Assembly (NCBI GenBank): GCA_030834905.1
Contig: JAUQWZ010000004.1
Coordinates: 1-64,000, forward strand
From: Aggregatilineales bacterium
GTDB lineage: Bacteria > Chloroflexota > Anaerolineae > Aggregatilineales > Phototrophicaceae
Reading direction: 5' to 3'
DNA: 64,000 bases
Position numbers and translations under genes: made by a program. The notes beneath the pieces were generated by a model. It did no database searches and was not told the DNA's origin. It saw nothing but the letters and a program-made list of their open reading frames with translations. Below, in pieces: positions 1 to 10,758 of this stretch; the stretch's first letter is position 1; each line of letters starts with the position of its first letter.

Positions 1-2
1 AG

Positions 3-365
3 GTCGTCATCGGTAACGTCGCCGACCCGGAACAGATGCAGCGGCATATCGACGGCAGGGACGGAAAATATGCCTATCTGCCGAAAGAAGGACTGCTGTT
101 TCCGGCGCTGCTTGAACCTGAAGCACCTACGTCTGAAGCGCGGCCCGATCTATCCTGCGCTGAACTGGTGCTGCGCGGCGAGCAGGATGTTTTAGTGAAT
201 GACTGGATGGCGTGCGCAGTCGGGCAGTACGTCTTCGCGCTGCTGCGGCGTCAACCGATTCGCAGCTTCGTCAGTTTCATCAGTCTCGACGGAATGAGCG
301 TCCGCAGCCTGTCGATTTGCCGCGACGAACTGCTGGCGTATCTGCCACAGCCGGCCAACGGCTGA
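3..365 (+). CDS. hypothetical protein, probably 5'-truncated by the window edge
   Basis: Open frame from the window start to a stop at 365; terminator-like hairpin follows at 398-414. Confidence 0.5.
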   Translation, partial: VVIGNVADPEQMQRHIDGRDGKYAYLPKEGLLFPALLEPEAPTSEARPDLSCAELVLRGEQDVLVNDWMACAVGQYVFALLRRQPIRSFVSFISLDGMSVRSLSICRDELLAYLPQPANG

Positions 366-397
366 TTCATCGCTTCAACCGATTGTCTGACAGCAGG

Positions 398-420
398 CTC
401 CGCTCGCAGCGGAGTTTTTG
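398..420 (+). terminator. terminator-like hairpin CTCCGC-tcgca-GCGGAG followed by TTTTTGCTTTTT
   Basis: 6-bp arms 398-403/409-414 plus T-rich tract; lies just upstream of the RBS of the next CDS. Confidence 0.6.
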
Positions 421-454
421 CTTTTTATCCGCAGGGATTAAAAGGAGCAGTGCC

Positions 455-1312
455 ATGCGTTACTGGGGCGACATGCGAACCAAATACGGCTTCAATGACG
501 GCGGAGCCGTGCCGGACGGCGCGGAAGTCTACCGCGCCGTTTACATCCGAGCCGTCAATAAACTGGCGGAGCAGTTAGGCAGCGGCGTGCACGCCACAGC
601 TTACGACCGCGCCGGAGTGCATAACTGGTGTCTCATCCTGTTTTACGACGTGAACGACTTGGCAGGTCGCACGTCTGATGAACTGGCGGAGCCGCTCGAT
701 CTCTCAGCAGCGGAAGTTCTCGACCCGGATGAGGCGATGGACGAAGCCATCCGGCAGGCGTACCTGCTCGACCTGGACAGCTTCGTGCCGGTGTCCGTAG
801 ACCTGTCCGAAGACTTTGAGGACTTCGTGACGGCGCTCTATCCGGTGAACGAAGGCGACCCGGTGGTGGCTGAAGTCAATGGACAGCCGCAGCACATTTA
901 TCCCGGCGGACGGGTGCGGTTGGTGCGCGACGTCAAAGCCTTCGATGGGACGATGCTGTCCGTCGGTGGTGAATACGCGGTAACGTGGATTGACCATCAC
1001 CCGCCCTTGGTTGGGCTGGCAGCGCAGTCCCACGATCCCGTCTTCGCCATGACTTCTCCCGACGCGCTGATGATGGTTGAAATCCTATCCGAGATCCGCG
1101 CCGAAAGCGCGAACTGCGACCCGATCCCGCCGTTTTACCTGCGCGACATGGACGATGAGACGCTCGATGGGTACGGCATATTCTACGACTGGAACGCCGC
1201 GCAGATCGCAATGCGTCAAGCGGTGGATGAACTAGGACAAGCCGTCCAGATCGTCAACAGCTACAGCAATACTGTGACGTCCTGCGACCCGGATGAGGAT
1301 AGCCATGCTTAA
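455..1312 (+). CDS. hypothetical protein
   Basis: ORF with ATG at 455 preceded by AAAGGAG. Confidence 0.65.
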   Translation: MRYWGDMRTKYGFNDGGAVPDGAEVYRAVYIRAVNKLAEQLGSGVHATAYDRAGVHNWCLILFYDVNDLAGRTSDELAEPLDLSAAEVLDPDEAMDEAIRQAYLLDLDSFVPVSVDLSEDFEDFVTALYPVNEGDPVVAEVNGQPQHIYPGGRVRLVRDVKAFDGTMLSVGGEYAVTWIDHHPPLVGLAAQSHDPVFAMTSPDALMMVEILSEIRAESANCDPIPPFYLRDMDDETLDGYGIFYDWNAAQIAMRQAVDELGQAVQIVNSYSNTVTSCDPDEDSHA

Positions 1313-1541
1313 CTGCAAGCGCCAGAACATGCACCACTCGAAGATGCCGCCGCCCGGCGCAGTCGGGCATATTGTCGGGTTGTCTACGGTTGATCCGCGC
1401 CGTAAGTGCATTGTCAGCTACTACCCTCTATGCGATAATGTGCAGCCCTACAGTCGGGGTATCCATACGGTATTCATCCGTTTTCTCGACAACGGCGAGA
1501 TCGACCGCTTCAGCGGCATCTGGTTCGAGGCGCTGCCATGA
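1305..1541 (+). CDS. hypothetical small protein
   Basis: ORF overlapping the preceding stop and the following start (operon-like). Confidence 0.5.
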   Translation: MLNCKRQNMHHSKMPPPGAVGHIVGLSTVDPRRKCIVSYYPLCDNVQPYSRGIHTVFIRFLDNGEIDRFSGIWFEALP

Positions 1542-1945
1542 CCACACTCACGCATCTCGACTGGCAGCCGGCGATCCTGCTCAAGGTCGTGCATTTGCCG
1601 TTTGGTGGATGGGGTGGCTTGTCGCTCAAACGCGCCTATCTTGCGCTGCGTGATGAGCGGCTGCTTTATGCCGATTGGACGCTCGAAGCAGATGAGCGCG
1701 CCGAAGCTGTTGTGTGTGTGACCGGCTGGATGCTCACCGCGATGCCAGATGCCACTTTCAGGCTGTATGGAAAAGGCGCGAAGCTTCTCCCATCCGGGAC
1801 GTGGGTGCTGCCCTATATCGACGGCGTATTCTCCCTTTACGGCGTCGCCAACGCCATCCTGATCCGTCTGATCCGGCACATCGACCAGCAGCCGACCGAT
1901 CCGCTGACACTCTCGCTTCTCTCCCGTTTAACGCAGCTGCTTTAG
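1538..1945 (+). CDS. hypothetical protein
   Basis: ORF with 4-nt overlap to the upstream gene. Confidence 0.6.
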   Translation: MTTLTHLDWQPAILLKVVHLPFGGWGGLSLKRAYLALRDERLLYADWTLEADERAEAVVCVTGWMLTAMPDATFRLYGKGAKLLPSGTWVLPYIDGVFSLYGVANAILIRLIRHIDQQPTDPLTLSLLSRLTQLL

Positions 1946-1960
1946 CCAAAGGACAACCTC

Positions 1961-2593
1961 ATGACGCAAGCCATGAATGCCACTGCAATGCAGCGGTATT
2001 ATGACCGTTTTGATTCCACGCTCTACAACGCCATCGCCGAGTTCTTGACATCCAATTTCCACACCGAGCGTGACGACCAGCGCGTCGTAGACGGCATGAT
2101 CGCCGTGCAGAATGCCGCCTTCGAGCTGTGCGAGCATCCCGATTTCGACGGGGCATGGCATAAACTCGCGGTGTTCTGCGGACAGAATCCGATCTCAGTT
2201 CACACTGTCGATGCGATGCGGGAATTTTTGCGTCGATTCGTATCAGAAGACGAAGATGCAAAACATCTCCGCATTGACGATTTCGAGGCGACCGCCAAAG
2301 GGATGCTGCGGGTATACAGTGGTCTGGACGATCTCAAGACCGCGACGGCTCACGCGAATGGCGTTCACGGTTGGCGCGGACGCATGGCATACGAGCTGCT
2401 CGCTGCTGTCGAGTATCTCACAATGACGTCAGTTCAACTGCTGGCGCACGGCGACGAGGCGTACATCCGCGAAAAGCTGAGGAATGGACTGCATCGCATC
2501 ACCGGCGCGCTCTACGAGGGCGTGCGTCACAGCGAACAGCCATCGCTGTACAACTTCCGCAGCACCTACTTCCCCAATGAGGGCGATGCCTGA
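1961..2593 (+). CDS. hypothetical protein
   Basis: Longest non-overlapping ORF, collinear with upstream genes. Confidence 0.6.
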   Translation: MTQAMNATAMQRYYDRFDSTLYNAIAEFLTSNFHTERDDQRVVDGMIAVQNAAFELCEHPDFDGAWHKLAVFCGQNPISVHTVDAMREFLRRFVSEDEDAKHLRIDDFEATAKGMLRVYSGLDDLKTATAHANGVHGWRGRMAYELLAAVEYLTMTSVQLLAHGDEAYIREKLRNGLHRITGALYEGVRHSEQPSLYNFRSTYFPNEGDA

Positions 2594-3147
2594 CCACCTT
2601 CCCTGCTGCCTACTCTCGCTCTGAATATCCCCCATCACCGTGACCAAACCGTTCTCGCGTCCGAGCATTCCAGTCTGCATTGATGTGGACGCTTGCAGTG
2701 TGCCCGGCTTCCCACGTTGGCGCAATCCATATCACCTCCCGTCACTGCGGAATTGCCGCCATCGTTGCAGTTCCTCACGCGCACAACCATCTTTGCCCGC
2801 GTTGTGCTGAGCCTGCCGAGTGCCGCTTGTATTCCCCTCTGGCACGCGGGCTTGTCGATCCAGTCATCTGCTGCTCGTTCACCCTGTTTCTCCTGCGGCG
2901 CGGCGCTTTCCCATCAGACCTAGTGCGTGCCGATTTGTTTTCTGACCATCCTAGCAGGCGCGCCGCCCGTCAAAATCCTGTGGATTTCGCTTGACCTGTT
3001 TTTGTCTGGCTTGTGCCGTTTCACTCAACAAAAACAGGTAGCGCCCTACGGGTGACGGTTCGGCTTCATCGCCTGCTTAAGGCAGGTCAGAAATCGGCAC
3101 AGGGTCGATGGAAAACAAAAGCGCTCAGGCGCGAGGAGAAATACATC

Positions 3148-3513
3148 ATGGGAACTTCACTGAATGTGCAATTGACCGGATTTGTCGGCAGCGATCCGCA
3201 GGTGCGTCAGGTGGGTGAGCAGAGTGTCGCGTCGTTCTCGGTGGCGGTCAGCCGCAAGAACCGCGCAGGCGAAAAGCAGACGGTCTGGGTGCGCGTCAAC
3301 TGCTGGAACAAGCTGTCCGATGTGGCGTCACAGTACGTCCGCAAGGGATCGCTGGTGCAGGTGATGGCGGAATGGCTACGCCCGTCGGCGTGGGTTGATC
3401 AGAGCGGCACCGCGCAGCCAAGCCTCGACATCGATGCCAACCGCCTCGTCCTGCTAGATCGCGCGGAGAACGGTGACAACGGTCACAGCGATGAAGCCGA
3501 CATTCCTTTTTAG
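3148..3513 (+). CDS. ssb: single-stranded DNA-binding protein (SSB, OB-fold)
   Basis: MGTSLNVQLTGFVGSDPQVRQVG...ASFSVAVSRK...WVRVNCWNKLSDVASQYVRKGSLVQV, acidic tail DEADIPF; typical SSB. Confidence 0.93.
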   Translation: MGTSLNVQLTGFVGSDPQVRQVGEQSVASFSVAVSRKNRAGEKQTVWVRVNCWNKLSDVASQYVRKGSLVQVMAEWLRPSAWVDQSGTAQPSLDIDANRLVLLDRAENGDNGHSDEADIPF

Positions 3514-3530
3514 CTTCGCCAAGTTCTAGC

Positions 3531-3570
3531 AGAGAGGCGGTGCAGGAAATGCACCGCCTCTCTGATTTTT
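3531..3570 (+). terminator. Rho-independent terminator after ssb
   Basis: AGAGAGGCGGTGCA (3531-3544) / TGCACCGCCTCTCT (3550-3563), perfect 14-bp stem, then gaTTTTT. Confidence 0.9.
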
Positions 3571-3663
3571 AGTCGTCTTGATATCACATATTGAACGGCA
3601 CCTTGGTTGTGATTACTCCCAGTTAGTAGGGCTTCATAGTCTTAGTACCGTTACTGCCTGTTA

Positions 3664-6600
3664 CTAAATATACTCTCCTGGACGCCGCAGTACCCGGAAT
3701 GGATTTAGCAGCTTGATCTCGTTATTTGGTTTCCAGTTCTTTGCTTCATCAACAGAAGCCAATACATCTGGGTGATTGCCCGTCCAAAGCGGATGGACTT
3801 CAATCAGGGTGCGCGCTTGGTGCTGAGTATTCTTTGTATATCCCCATAGGTTCCCAAATTGCTGTCTATCGGTATACCCGAGCTTGCGAAGGACAGGTGG
3901 AATGGTCACTTCAACCAATCGCCTCCACGGATTAGGCTGTTTTCCCCAATCGCTCGTTAAATCAACTGCCATACGACCAGCCGCCAGAAGCGCCATATCA
4001 AGTGCCAAACGCCAATCAAGCAAGGAGTGATAACTCATATTGCCGTAGTCGCGCAGGCACAGGTTGCAGGACACATCGCAAGCATCTTGATGCGCGATCC
4101 ACTTCTCAGCAATGCTTTCCTGAGTGTCAGGATCGGCATGTTTAAGCAGGTCAATGAAGTTCTCCGATGTACCTAAATGACGGCAATAGCCCGCACCATT
4201 TTCGAGTTGATCGCATAAGAATGCTTCTCCCGCGGGACGAGCTTGATCGTAATGTGTGCGGAAGCCTGCCTGAAGTTCATTGGTATCGACATCAAGTGTT
4301 ATACAAGCTACCGTTCGCAACCAGAAAGCGAATGAGTACCACGCAGCCCGTCCTTCAACCGTTTGAGGATCAGCGTAGATACCTTCAGGAAACTGATTGA
4401 TGCCCACCAACAGAATATCGGTGGGACGCTTGGAGAGAAGAGCAATTCGCCACACCTCATTTTCCCTAACCTGCACAACTTCATCAGTCTCTGGTCGGAT
4501 AGAGTATGCACCATCGTTGAAGGTTGCTCTCGGTCTGGAATCTGAGCGTACACCGGCTACTCTGGCCGAGTAAAATTCAAATCCACTTTTGCCGCCATTG
4601 TCATTCAGGGTCACTATCTTGTCGTTGAAGGATGCAATACGTGTGTTCGCCACGAATTGGGGAGTAGGTCTTGCATCGAAGTAAATCGAAGGGCGGGTCG
4701 AACGTGGTGCCCACTCGAACTGTCCTTCGAAATCCTTTGGTGATTGGTCGGTAAAGAAACCGCGAGGTTCTCGGGCATCAATCGAACGCAAGGAAATGTT
4801 GTGGCATACTCTGCATTCCTGAAGCGGTTCTTGTCCGCGGAACGGTTCATTTGATGTCCCCAGATCTACCACGGCATTGCAAGCCTCACATATTCCAATA
4901 ATTTGCGGATTGCCATGTCCCAGATCGGGAGTAAATCCCGAAGCCACCTGTACCCGATTCCCAGCAGCATAAAGTTCAACAACGCCGCAAGCGGTATGCA
5001 CGGCTTTATCTTTCACTGTTTCGGACCCAGGCGCAAATTGGGTGATCGCAATGTCTAGATCCCGGTCTACCGTTCCATTTTCCGGTGGCCAGGAGCGAGC
5101 CTCAAAAGGCCAAGATGTATATAGTAACCTTACCCGCGTTGGGAAACCGAACATGGGTAAGAGACCTGCGTTTGCCAGTCGTTCGCTGAGCGCAGCTTGG
5201 ACATAAGAGTCATCTGCTGCGATTTCGGAAATCTTGGGTACAAGTTCCATCTGTACGTAGCGTAGATACTTCTCAACAAACGCCGGGTATTCTGATTCAG
5301 CGCGCCATGCAGTACGAACACTTAAGGCTTCGATCACGCCCACGAGCGCGGCTGTGTTTAAAGGATCTGTGAGCCAATTGGTAACGACACCTTCATAGTT
5401 ACTCCAATCGGTCGCTTTGCCGAATTCTCCGTGGACATTCTCTTTGCCATCCTCAGCTTCAATGATTTGCTTCGCCAATCCGGTATGTTTGTAGGCGAGG
5501 CGAAGGACTTCTTTACATAGAACTCGCTTAAATATAGCTTCGGCTTCCTTGGTCACATCGATGTATGGCGACGGAGGCGCATCTCCCGTAATGTTTTCAG
5601 GACGCTGGAAATAGAAATCGTCATGGGTACGACCCCGGCAAAACGTCACGGCAAGTGAGATGCCAGTACCGCGTCGTCCCGCACGTCCCACGCGTTGTTG
5701 GTAATTGAACCGGCGTGGGGGCATGTTGGAGAGCATCACTGCCAATAGGGAACCAATATCTACCCCAGCTTCCATCGTTGTTGTTACGCTGAGTAGGTCA
5801 ACCGCCTGAACCAGCCTGTTTTCGCCTTCATTCACCATGTCTTGGAACCAGCGTTGACGGCGCACTCGTTCGCGGCGGTCTGTCTGTCCAGTCAGTTCCT
5901 CACAGTTAAGTCGGAATGGGTCGCCAGATTCTGCTGAAAGATACGTGTAATAATCAAAATCCGAAGACTGCGTATCTTCTTCAAGAGGGATAAGACAATC
6001 CGGGCAAACCCCCGTAGCGCGGTGAAGATAAAACGCGCGACAAGTTGGGCATCTCCATCCCCGGATCGATTCATTCGAATTGGTAAGAGGCAAGATAAAC
6101 AACCGATTAGGACTGAGAACAATACCAGGTTGGGAGGGTTCTGCAGCTCCCGAGGTGAGAAGTTGATTGCGAACATCCGTGGAGTCAAGGCCAATGTGAT
6201 TAAGGTATGCTTCTACTAATCTCGGAAAGCTCTCATCAGTGCCCGGTGCGTAGAAGAAAGCCTGCGTGTGGCGTCTTCGGATCCCAAGCACACGGATAAT
6301 CACGTCAGTAGCTTGTGCAAGCGTTGCAGAGATTGAACTTGTTGGCGGACGATAAGTGACTTGACCCTGTCCTAACCCTTCAATTGTTCGCGCTTTGTGA
6401 GGAAACAGCGCATACATAAGTTCACCGCGAAGCGTCATATTGATGAGACGAACATGTTGGTCGCGACTTGTGTCACTCGGTTCAGTGATCGGTTGAATTG
6501 TGCCTTCTAATCCCCATTCGTAAGCCGAATACCAAGGCTTCAGTTGTCCGCTGTCAGTCTCATAGTTTAAGAGGCTAATTGTGACGCCACCGGGGTTTAT

Positions 6601-9423
6601 TCCCAATCCAAGCAAGTGCGACCCAACAGCTTTACCCAAACGGTCGAGTGACATTCGACCGGGATACTCTGACAATAACGCCAACCAAGCTTCCCGGTTA
6701 CTCCTGTTTGCTGGAGACGCACCCATCCACCACAAAAGTGCCTCGGTCGTCAAGTCATCATGCCGCGCCATAAATCGATTGCGCCGAACTATATCCTCCG
6801 TTCTGCGCGCTGCCTCAACTTGAGCAGCTAATGTGGGGTTAGTCGCTTGAAGTTCGCGCGGCACGGTTCCACCAGACATTGCCTTCTGTTCACGCAAAAA
6901 TGCAACTAAATCCCTCCAATATTCATCGATGACACGAATAAGCGCCATGCGAACCAAGTCTCTATAGTGATCACGCTGCATCCCAGCGGCGAGCTTTGCT
7001 GCGTCTTGTCTGCTATCAGAGAAGATGACCAACTTGCGAGATGAGCGTGCGTCGGGCTTTTCTGGTTTTGGCATCTCGCGCAGAAGTCCAGCCGCAATTA
7101 CCTGCGAAGATTTCTGAAATCCTGTGCGATGGTTACGCAGTGGGGTGGGGTTGTTATCGCGACGGGAGAAATCTGCATCGCAGCAGGGACAGCGTGTAGG
7201 AAAGGCAGGTTCATTGGCCCCTTCGTCTGCGACTACATAAAGTCTACCTAAGATTTCGCTTGGTGTAGGCGGCTTGCGATCATTCGCCTTGCGAACCAAA
7301 ACACCTGTGGTTGTATCGAGTTTGGCTTCCACCCAACGACGACGTTTGCGTTTGTGTGACCAGTCCGTAGTTTGTGGGATGGTCTCGGAAGGCCAAAACA
7401 GCGCGTATTGTCCATGATTGCGATCAAGTGAAACCCGATCCGGGATTCCTTCTAGGTTAGGCTGGTCCGCTGTAATTACTTCCGCGCCTGCTGACAATAT
7501 TCGCCGGTAGCCTCCCAAAAATACATCGCCGCAAACTTCGCAGACGATTAAATCAAGAACACGTGAGCCGCAAGAGTCGCATGTCAGACGGTGTGAGGCA
7601 AACAATGCACCAACCGGTGGTTTGGGATCACTCCGATCCGCACAGCTTGGGGATGTGCAGTTGGGGTTGCTGCACACCCATAAGTTTTGAAGGTTATGGT
7701 AAAAGAGGTGTCCACGTAGGGGTTGCGGAGAGGTCTTATCTGCTTGCTGCGCTAAACCCACAGCAAGTAGGAAACCACGGAGGGCAGGTGAGACAATATT
7801 CTCTGTGACATCGCTGGGAAGTTTAGTACCAAAGATCTCCTCATCGATCCTGGTGACCTGTGTCGGTCGAACCGTTTTATTTGTCGCTAGGGTTATAGCC
7901 GCATCTCGCAATACGTCTGAGGCAGAAATCGTTCCGTCTATCGACGTACCCAAATTCGTGAGTGCGTCGGCAAGCTTCTGCTCGTCCGGCTTGTTTTCGC
8001 CCCCCGAATAGCCAAGCTGTAAAGCTAAATCCTTCATTGCTTGACGAACTTCGGTGGAATTCTCCGCAGCCGGATGCATTGGCTCGACCGGGTTTTGCTG
8101 CACCGCATTCGCAAATGCCTCAAAGGAGGAACGGTGAGTTTCCAGAACAAACCTTGCGTTTTTCTTTGGTGCAACTTCTGGCGTGTTGATGAATGGGGCA
8201 AAATTGTCGCGTCCGAAAAACTCTTCCAGAAACTGGTGTCCGACAGAGGTATCGCTTAGACTCGCGGACGTTGTCAAAATTCGAAGCTGGCGCGATTCGG
8301 AATGGAGTCCCAAGCGACTGAGCAGCAATCGAAGAATGTAGGCGACTTCCGTTCCGGGCGTCCCCCGGTAAGCATGGAGCTCATCAATGATGAGGTGGAA
8401 GACCCGTTCTGGTCGATCAGATTCACGGGTGGGATCGGATGCCAACCAATCCCGTGTCTTATCAAAGATCGAGTCTTCAACAGTACGCATCATCATAATA
8501 TTCAGCATGGAATAGTTCGTAATGAGAATGTCTGGTGGAGTTTCCTGAATATCCCAGCGTGACCACATTTCGCCACTGTCAGGATCGGCAGAGTACCAGC
8601 GTCTATCTTGGAGGACTTCATCCTCCGGGTTGGCTTCGACTGCTTGCCTTATTGGATCGAATTCCTCCGACATTTCGCGCAATTCATCACGCAGGTGGTC
8701 AAGTTTGTCTTTTTTTTGCTGACCGGGAACAGGAGTAAGTGAGGTGTAGCGTCCAAAGGTGATCCGGTTACCACCTCGATTTCGATCCATCCAGGTAGTG
8801 ACGCGCTCTGAAGTCAGAGCGCGTCTTAAGCGGCGAAGTTGATCTTCAACAAGGGCATTGAGCGGATAGAGAATTAATGCGCGCAACGCCATGGGGCGTT
8901 GAACATGCCCCCATTGAGAAACGCGCGTCGTGCCCTTCTTCCACCAGTGACGATCTTTCGGTGGATTAGGACAGTTATCCCATCTTGCGGATTCTGCTGC
9001 AAGTTGAGCGAGTAAAGGGAGTAAAAAGGTTTCGGTTTTGCCTGATCCTGTACCCGTTGTGACAACGATATCCTTGCCGTTAATTAGGGTTTCCTGCATT
9101 GCACGCCACTGATGTTCGTATAAGGAACGCGACGACATGAGTTCTGCGGCGAGATGCTGTACGTCAGCATAGCTGTCTGGCAACTTGACTCTCACAAGTT
9201 CCTCTCCGGCATCGCGCAAGAACATATCTTTGCCGGAGTGTGTCTGTGCCTTGGGATATACAGGAACGGTTTCTAGTAACGGTGGTTGGCTTAGGATACC
9301 GATTTGTCTCAGCAAAGTGTCACGTTCTTGTGAAAGTGCTTCGCTACGTAATGGAAACGCACTTTTTATGTACATCCGATAAATGCGTTCAAGCCGGAGG
9401 TAGGAACCAATGAGATCATACAT
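3664..9423 (-). CDS. Very large SF2 DEAD/DEAH-box helicase with Zn-finger cysteines and DUF1998-like C-terminus (DruE/DrmA/MrfA superfamily)
   Basis: 1919 aa; motif I VVTTGTGSGKTE, motif II LIIDELHAYRG, motif VI QQRVGRAGRRGTG, cysteine clusters CSNPNC/CDSCG/CEVCGD, C-terminal DACDVSCNLCLRDYGN typical of DUF1998. Confidence 0.85.
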   Translation of the reverse strand: MYDLIGSYLRLERIYRMYIKSAFPLRSEALSQERDTLLRQIGILSQPPLLETVPVYPKAQTHSGKDMFLRDAGEELVRVKLPDSYADVQHLAAELMSSRSLYEHQWRAMQETLINGKDIVVTTGTGSGKTETFLLPLLAQLAAESARWDNCPNPPKDRHWWKKGTTRVSQWGHVQRPMALRALILYPLNALVEDQLRRLRRALTSERVTTWMDRNRGGNRITFGRYTSLTPVPGQQKKDKLDHLRDELREMSEEFDPIRQAVEANPEDEVLQDRRWYSADPDSGEMWSRWDIQETPPDILITNYSMLNIMMMRTVEDSIFDKTRDWLASDPTRESDRPERVFHLIIDELHAYRGTPGTEVAYILRLLLSRLGLHSESRQLRILTTSASLSDTSVGHQFLEEFFGRDNFAPFINTPEVAPKKNARFVLETHRSSFEAFANAVQQNPVEPMHPAAENSTEVRQAMKDLALQLGYSGGENKPDEQKLADALTNLGTSIDGTISASDVLRDAAITLATNKTVRPTQVTRIDEEIFGTKLPSDVTENIVSPALRGFLLAVGLAQQADKTSPQPLRGHLFYHNLQNLWVCSNPNCTSPSCADRSDPKPPVGALFASHRLTCDSCGSRVLDLIVCEVCGDVFLGGYRRILSAGAEVITADQPNLEGIPDRVSLDRNHGQYALFWPSETIPQTTDWSHKRKRRRWVEAKLDTTTGVLVRKANDRKPPTPSEILGRLYVVADEGANEPAFPTRCPCCDADFSRRDNNPTPLRNHRTGFQKSSQVIAAGLLREMPKPEKPDARSSRKLVIFSDSRQDAAKLAAGMQRDHYRDLVRMALIRVIDEYWRDLVAFLREQKAMSGGTVPRELQATNPTLAAQVEAARRTEDIVRRNRFMARHDDLTTEALLWWMGASPANRSNREAWLALLSEYPGRMSLDRLGKAVGSHLLGLGINPGGVTISLLNYETDSGQLKPWYSAYEWGLEGTIQPITEPSDTSRDQHVRLINMTLRGELMYALFPHKARTIEGLGQGQVTYRPPTSSISATLAQATDVIIRVLGIRRRHTQAFFYAPGTDESFPRLVEAYLNHIGLDSTDVRNQLLTSGAAEPSQPGIVLSPNRLFILPLTNSNESIRGWRCPTCRAFYLHRATGVCPDCLIPLEEDTQSSDFDYYTYLSAESGDPFRLNCEELTGQTDRRERVRRQRWFQDMVNEGENRLVQAVDLLSVTTTMEAGVDIGSLLAVMLSNMPPRRFNYQQRVGRAGRRGTGISLAVTFCRGRTHDDFYFQRPENITGDAPPSPYIDVTKEAEAIFKRVLCKEVLRLAYKHTGLAKQIIEAEDGKENVHGEFGKATDWSNYEGVVTNWLTDPLNTAALVGVIEALSVRTAWRAESEYPAFVEKYLRYVQMELVPKISEIAADDSYVQAALSERLANAGLLPMFGFPTRVRLLYTSWPFEARSWPPENGTVDRDLDIAITQFAPGSETVKDKAVHTACGVVELYAAGNRVQVASGFTPDLGHGNPQIIGICEACNAVVDLGTSNEPFRGQEPLQECRVCHNISLRSIDAREPRGFFTDQSPKDFEGQFEWAPRSTRPSIYFDARPTPQFVANTRIASFNDKIVTLNDNGGKSGFEFYSARVAGVRSDSRPRATFNDGAYSIRPETDEVVQVRENEVWRIALLSKRPTDILLVGINQFPEGIYADPQTVEGRAAWYSFAFWLRTVACITLDVDTNELQAGFRTHYDQARPAGEAFLCDQLENGAGYCRHLGTSENFIDLLKHADPDTQESIAEKWIAHQDACDVSCNLCLRDYGNMSYHSLLDWRLALDMALLAAGRMAVDLTSDWGKQPNPWRRLVEVTIPPVLRKLGYTDRQQFGNLWGYTKNTQHQARTLIEVHPLWTGNHPDVLASVDEAKNWKPNNEIKLLNPFRVLRRPGEYI

Positions 9424-9425
9424 AT

Positions 9426-10754
9426 CTAGCGGCCTTTGATAAGTTGCGCGTAAAGTTTTGTGCGGATAGTTTCTGCGAGGGGTGGATTAATGGTCTCATA
9501 GACGAGTCCACCGGGTACTACCGATGGCAGCTTTCCAGCAGCTAGTACAAGGGTGCGTTCATAAAGGTCTGGTAGGTGATATCGCTTAGGCACAAATAGC
9601 TGCTCCAAGGTGGGTTCATAGGTAAGTTCAGCCTGAATCCCAAGATGATAATTTGCCAGAAAACGCAATCCGTACCAATCCCCTTGAAGCCATTGATTAC
9701 GCTCCGGTGCGAAATAATAATAGTAATATAGCTCTTGGTCCCTTTTCTCCAAGCTCTTGAGTCGGTACATTCCCTCGCCCAAAGGTTCAGCAACGGAAGC
9801 TACGAAATCTTCGCCGTTCCATTTCTCTAGCCAGTAGCGGTCACTAGCGACACCGATAGGGCTTAGTATATCCCTATACCAACCATTCAACTCAGGTAAA
9901 ACATCGGCAAGTTTCGTGCCTGCCGGTCCAGCGTCTCGGAAGTGAGTGTACATTTCACGTAGCACGGTCAAAAGCTCCTGGACATCTGTATCGGAATTGA
10001 ACTTGAGGAAAACCGATTCAGGTCCACCATGGTTGCTTTCAACTTCCACTTTGACATTGCCGAAATCTTGAATTTCTCTTATCAATACAGGTACTTGTGC
10101 GCCGGACAAAAAATATCGCGAACCTTGGCGTTCGGAGACTTTTACCAAGCATGGAGGGCAGATAGTCCAATGTGACCCACTATTCAGGTATTCGACATGA
10201 CCGAGTAAGCGAAAGCGTCGAAATATATGACGTGCCTCTGTATTGGTACTGAGGCGCAAGGACCTACAAGCCTCTCGGAATGTCTGCCATGTTCCTTTAC
10301 CAACTGCGGACATCCAATACAGCAGATAATTGTTGGACTCTTGTGCTGTATCGTTTAGTTCAGATGCTATGGCAAAGTCAAAGGGATTATCTGGGTGGAC
10401 TATTTCGGGCGGACGATATCCAATTCGACGAGCGTATTTGATTGACTCGAGATCAACCTCACGACTTGTCATCGATTTGATCTGATCATAGGTAAAGGGT
10501 TGTTCTTCTATGGGTCTTGCAATATTTTGCAACTCGGGCCGGTGTAGAACATCGTATGGGATGTCATCATCGTCGCATTCAATGTTGAGAAAGAAGTAGA
10601 ATTCGCGTATTCCACGCTGCACAGTGGTTTTCTCACAGTACATGCTTGGGATTCGCTCACGCAAATTGTTTTGCTCAACAAATTGTGCAATGCGTAGTTT
10701 AATCGTATCGGGTGAGCTACGAACACGAAATGCCCAATATCTTTTTTCATCCAT
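9426..10754 (-). CDS. protein of unknown family in the helicase operon
   Basis: ~443 aa from MDEKRYWAFRVR; stop 3 nt from the start of the 1919-aa helicase gene. Confidence 0.75.
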   Translation of the reverse strand: MDEKRYWAFRVRSSPDTIKLRIAQFVEQNNLRERIPSMYCEKTTVQRGIREFYFFLNIECDDDDIPYDVLHRPELQNIARPIEEQPFTYDQIKSMTSREVDLESIKYARRIGYRPPEIVHPDNPFDFAIASELNDTAQESNNYLLYWMSAVGKGTWQTFREACRSLRLSTNTEARHIFRRFRLLGHVEYLNSGSHWTICPPCLVKVSERQGSRYFLSGAQVPVLIREIQDFGNVKVEVESNHGGPESVFLKFNSDTDVQELLTVLREMYTHFRDAGPAGTKLADVLPELNGWYRDILSPIGVASDRYWLEKWNGEDFVASVAEPLGEGMYRLKSLEKRDQELYYYYYFAPERNQWLQGDWYGLRFLANYHLGIQAELTYEPTLEQLFVPKRYHLPDLYERTLVLAAGKLPSVVPGGLVYETINPPLAETIRTKLYAQLIKGR

Positions 10755-10758
10755 ATAG

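Noticed and set aside
2680-2994. ORFs in the gap before ssb (104 and 76 aa), one with a CFSCG-like knuckle
   Set aside because: Overlapping frames with no consistent start or RBS signal; too weak to call.
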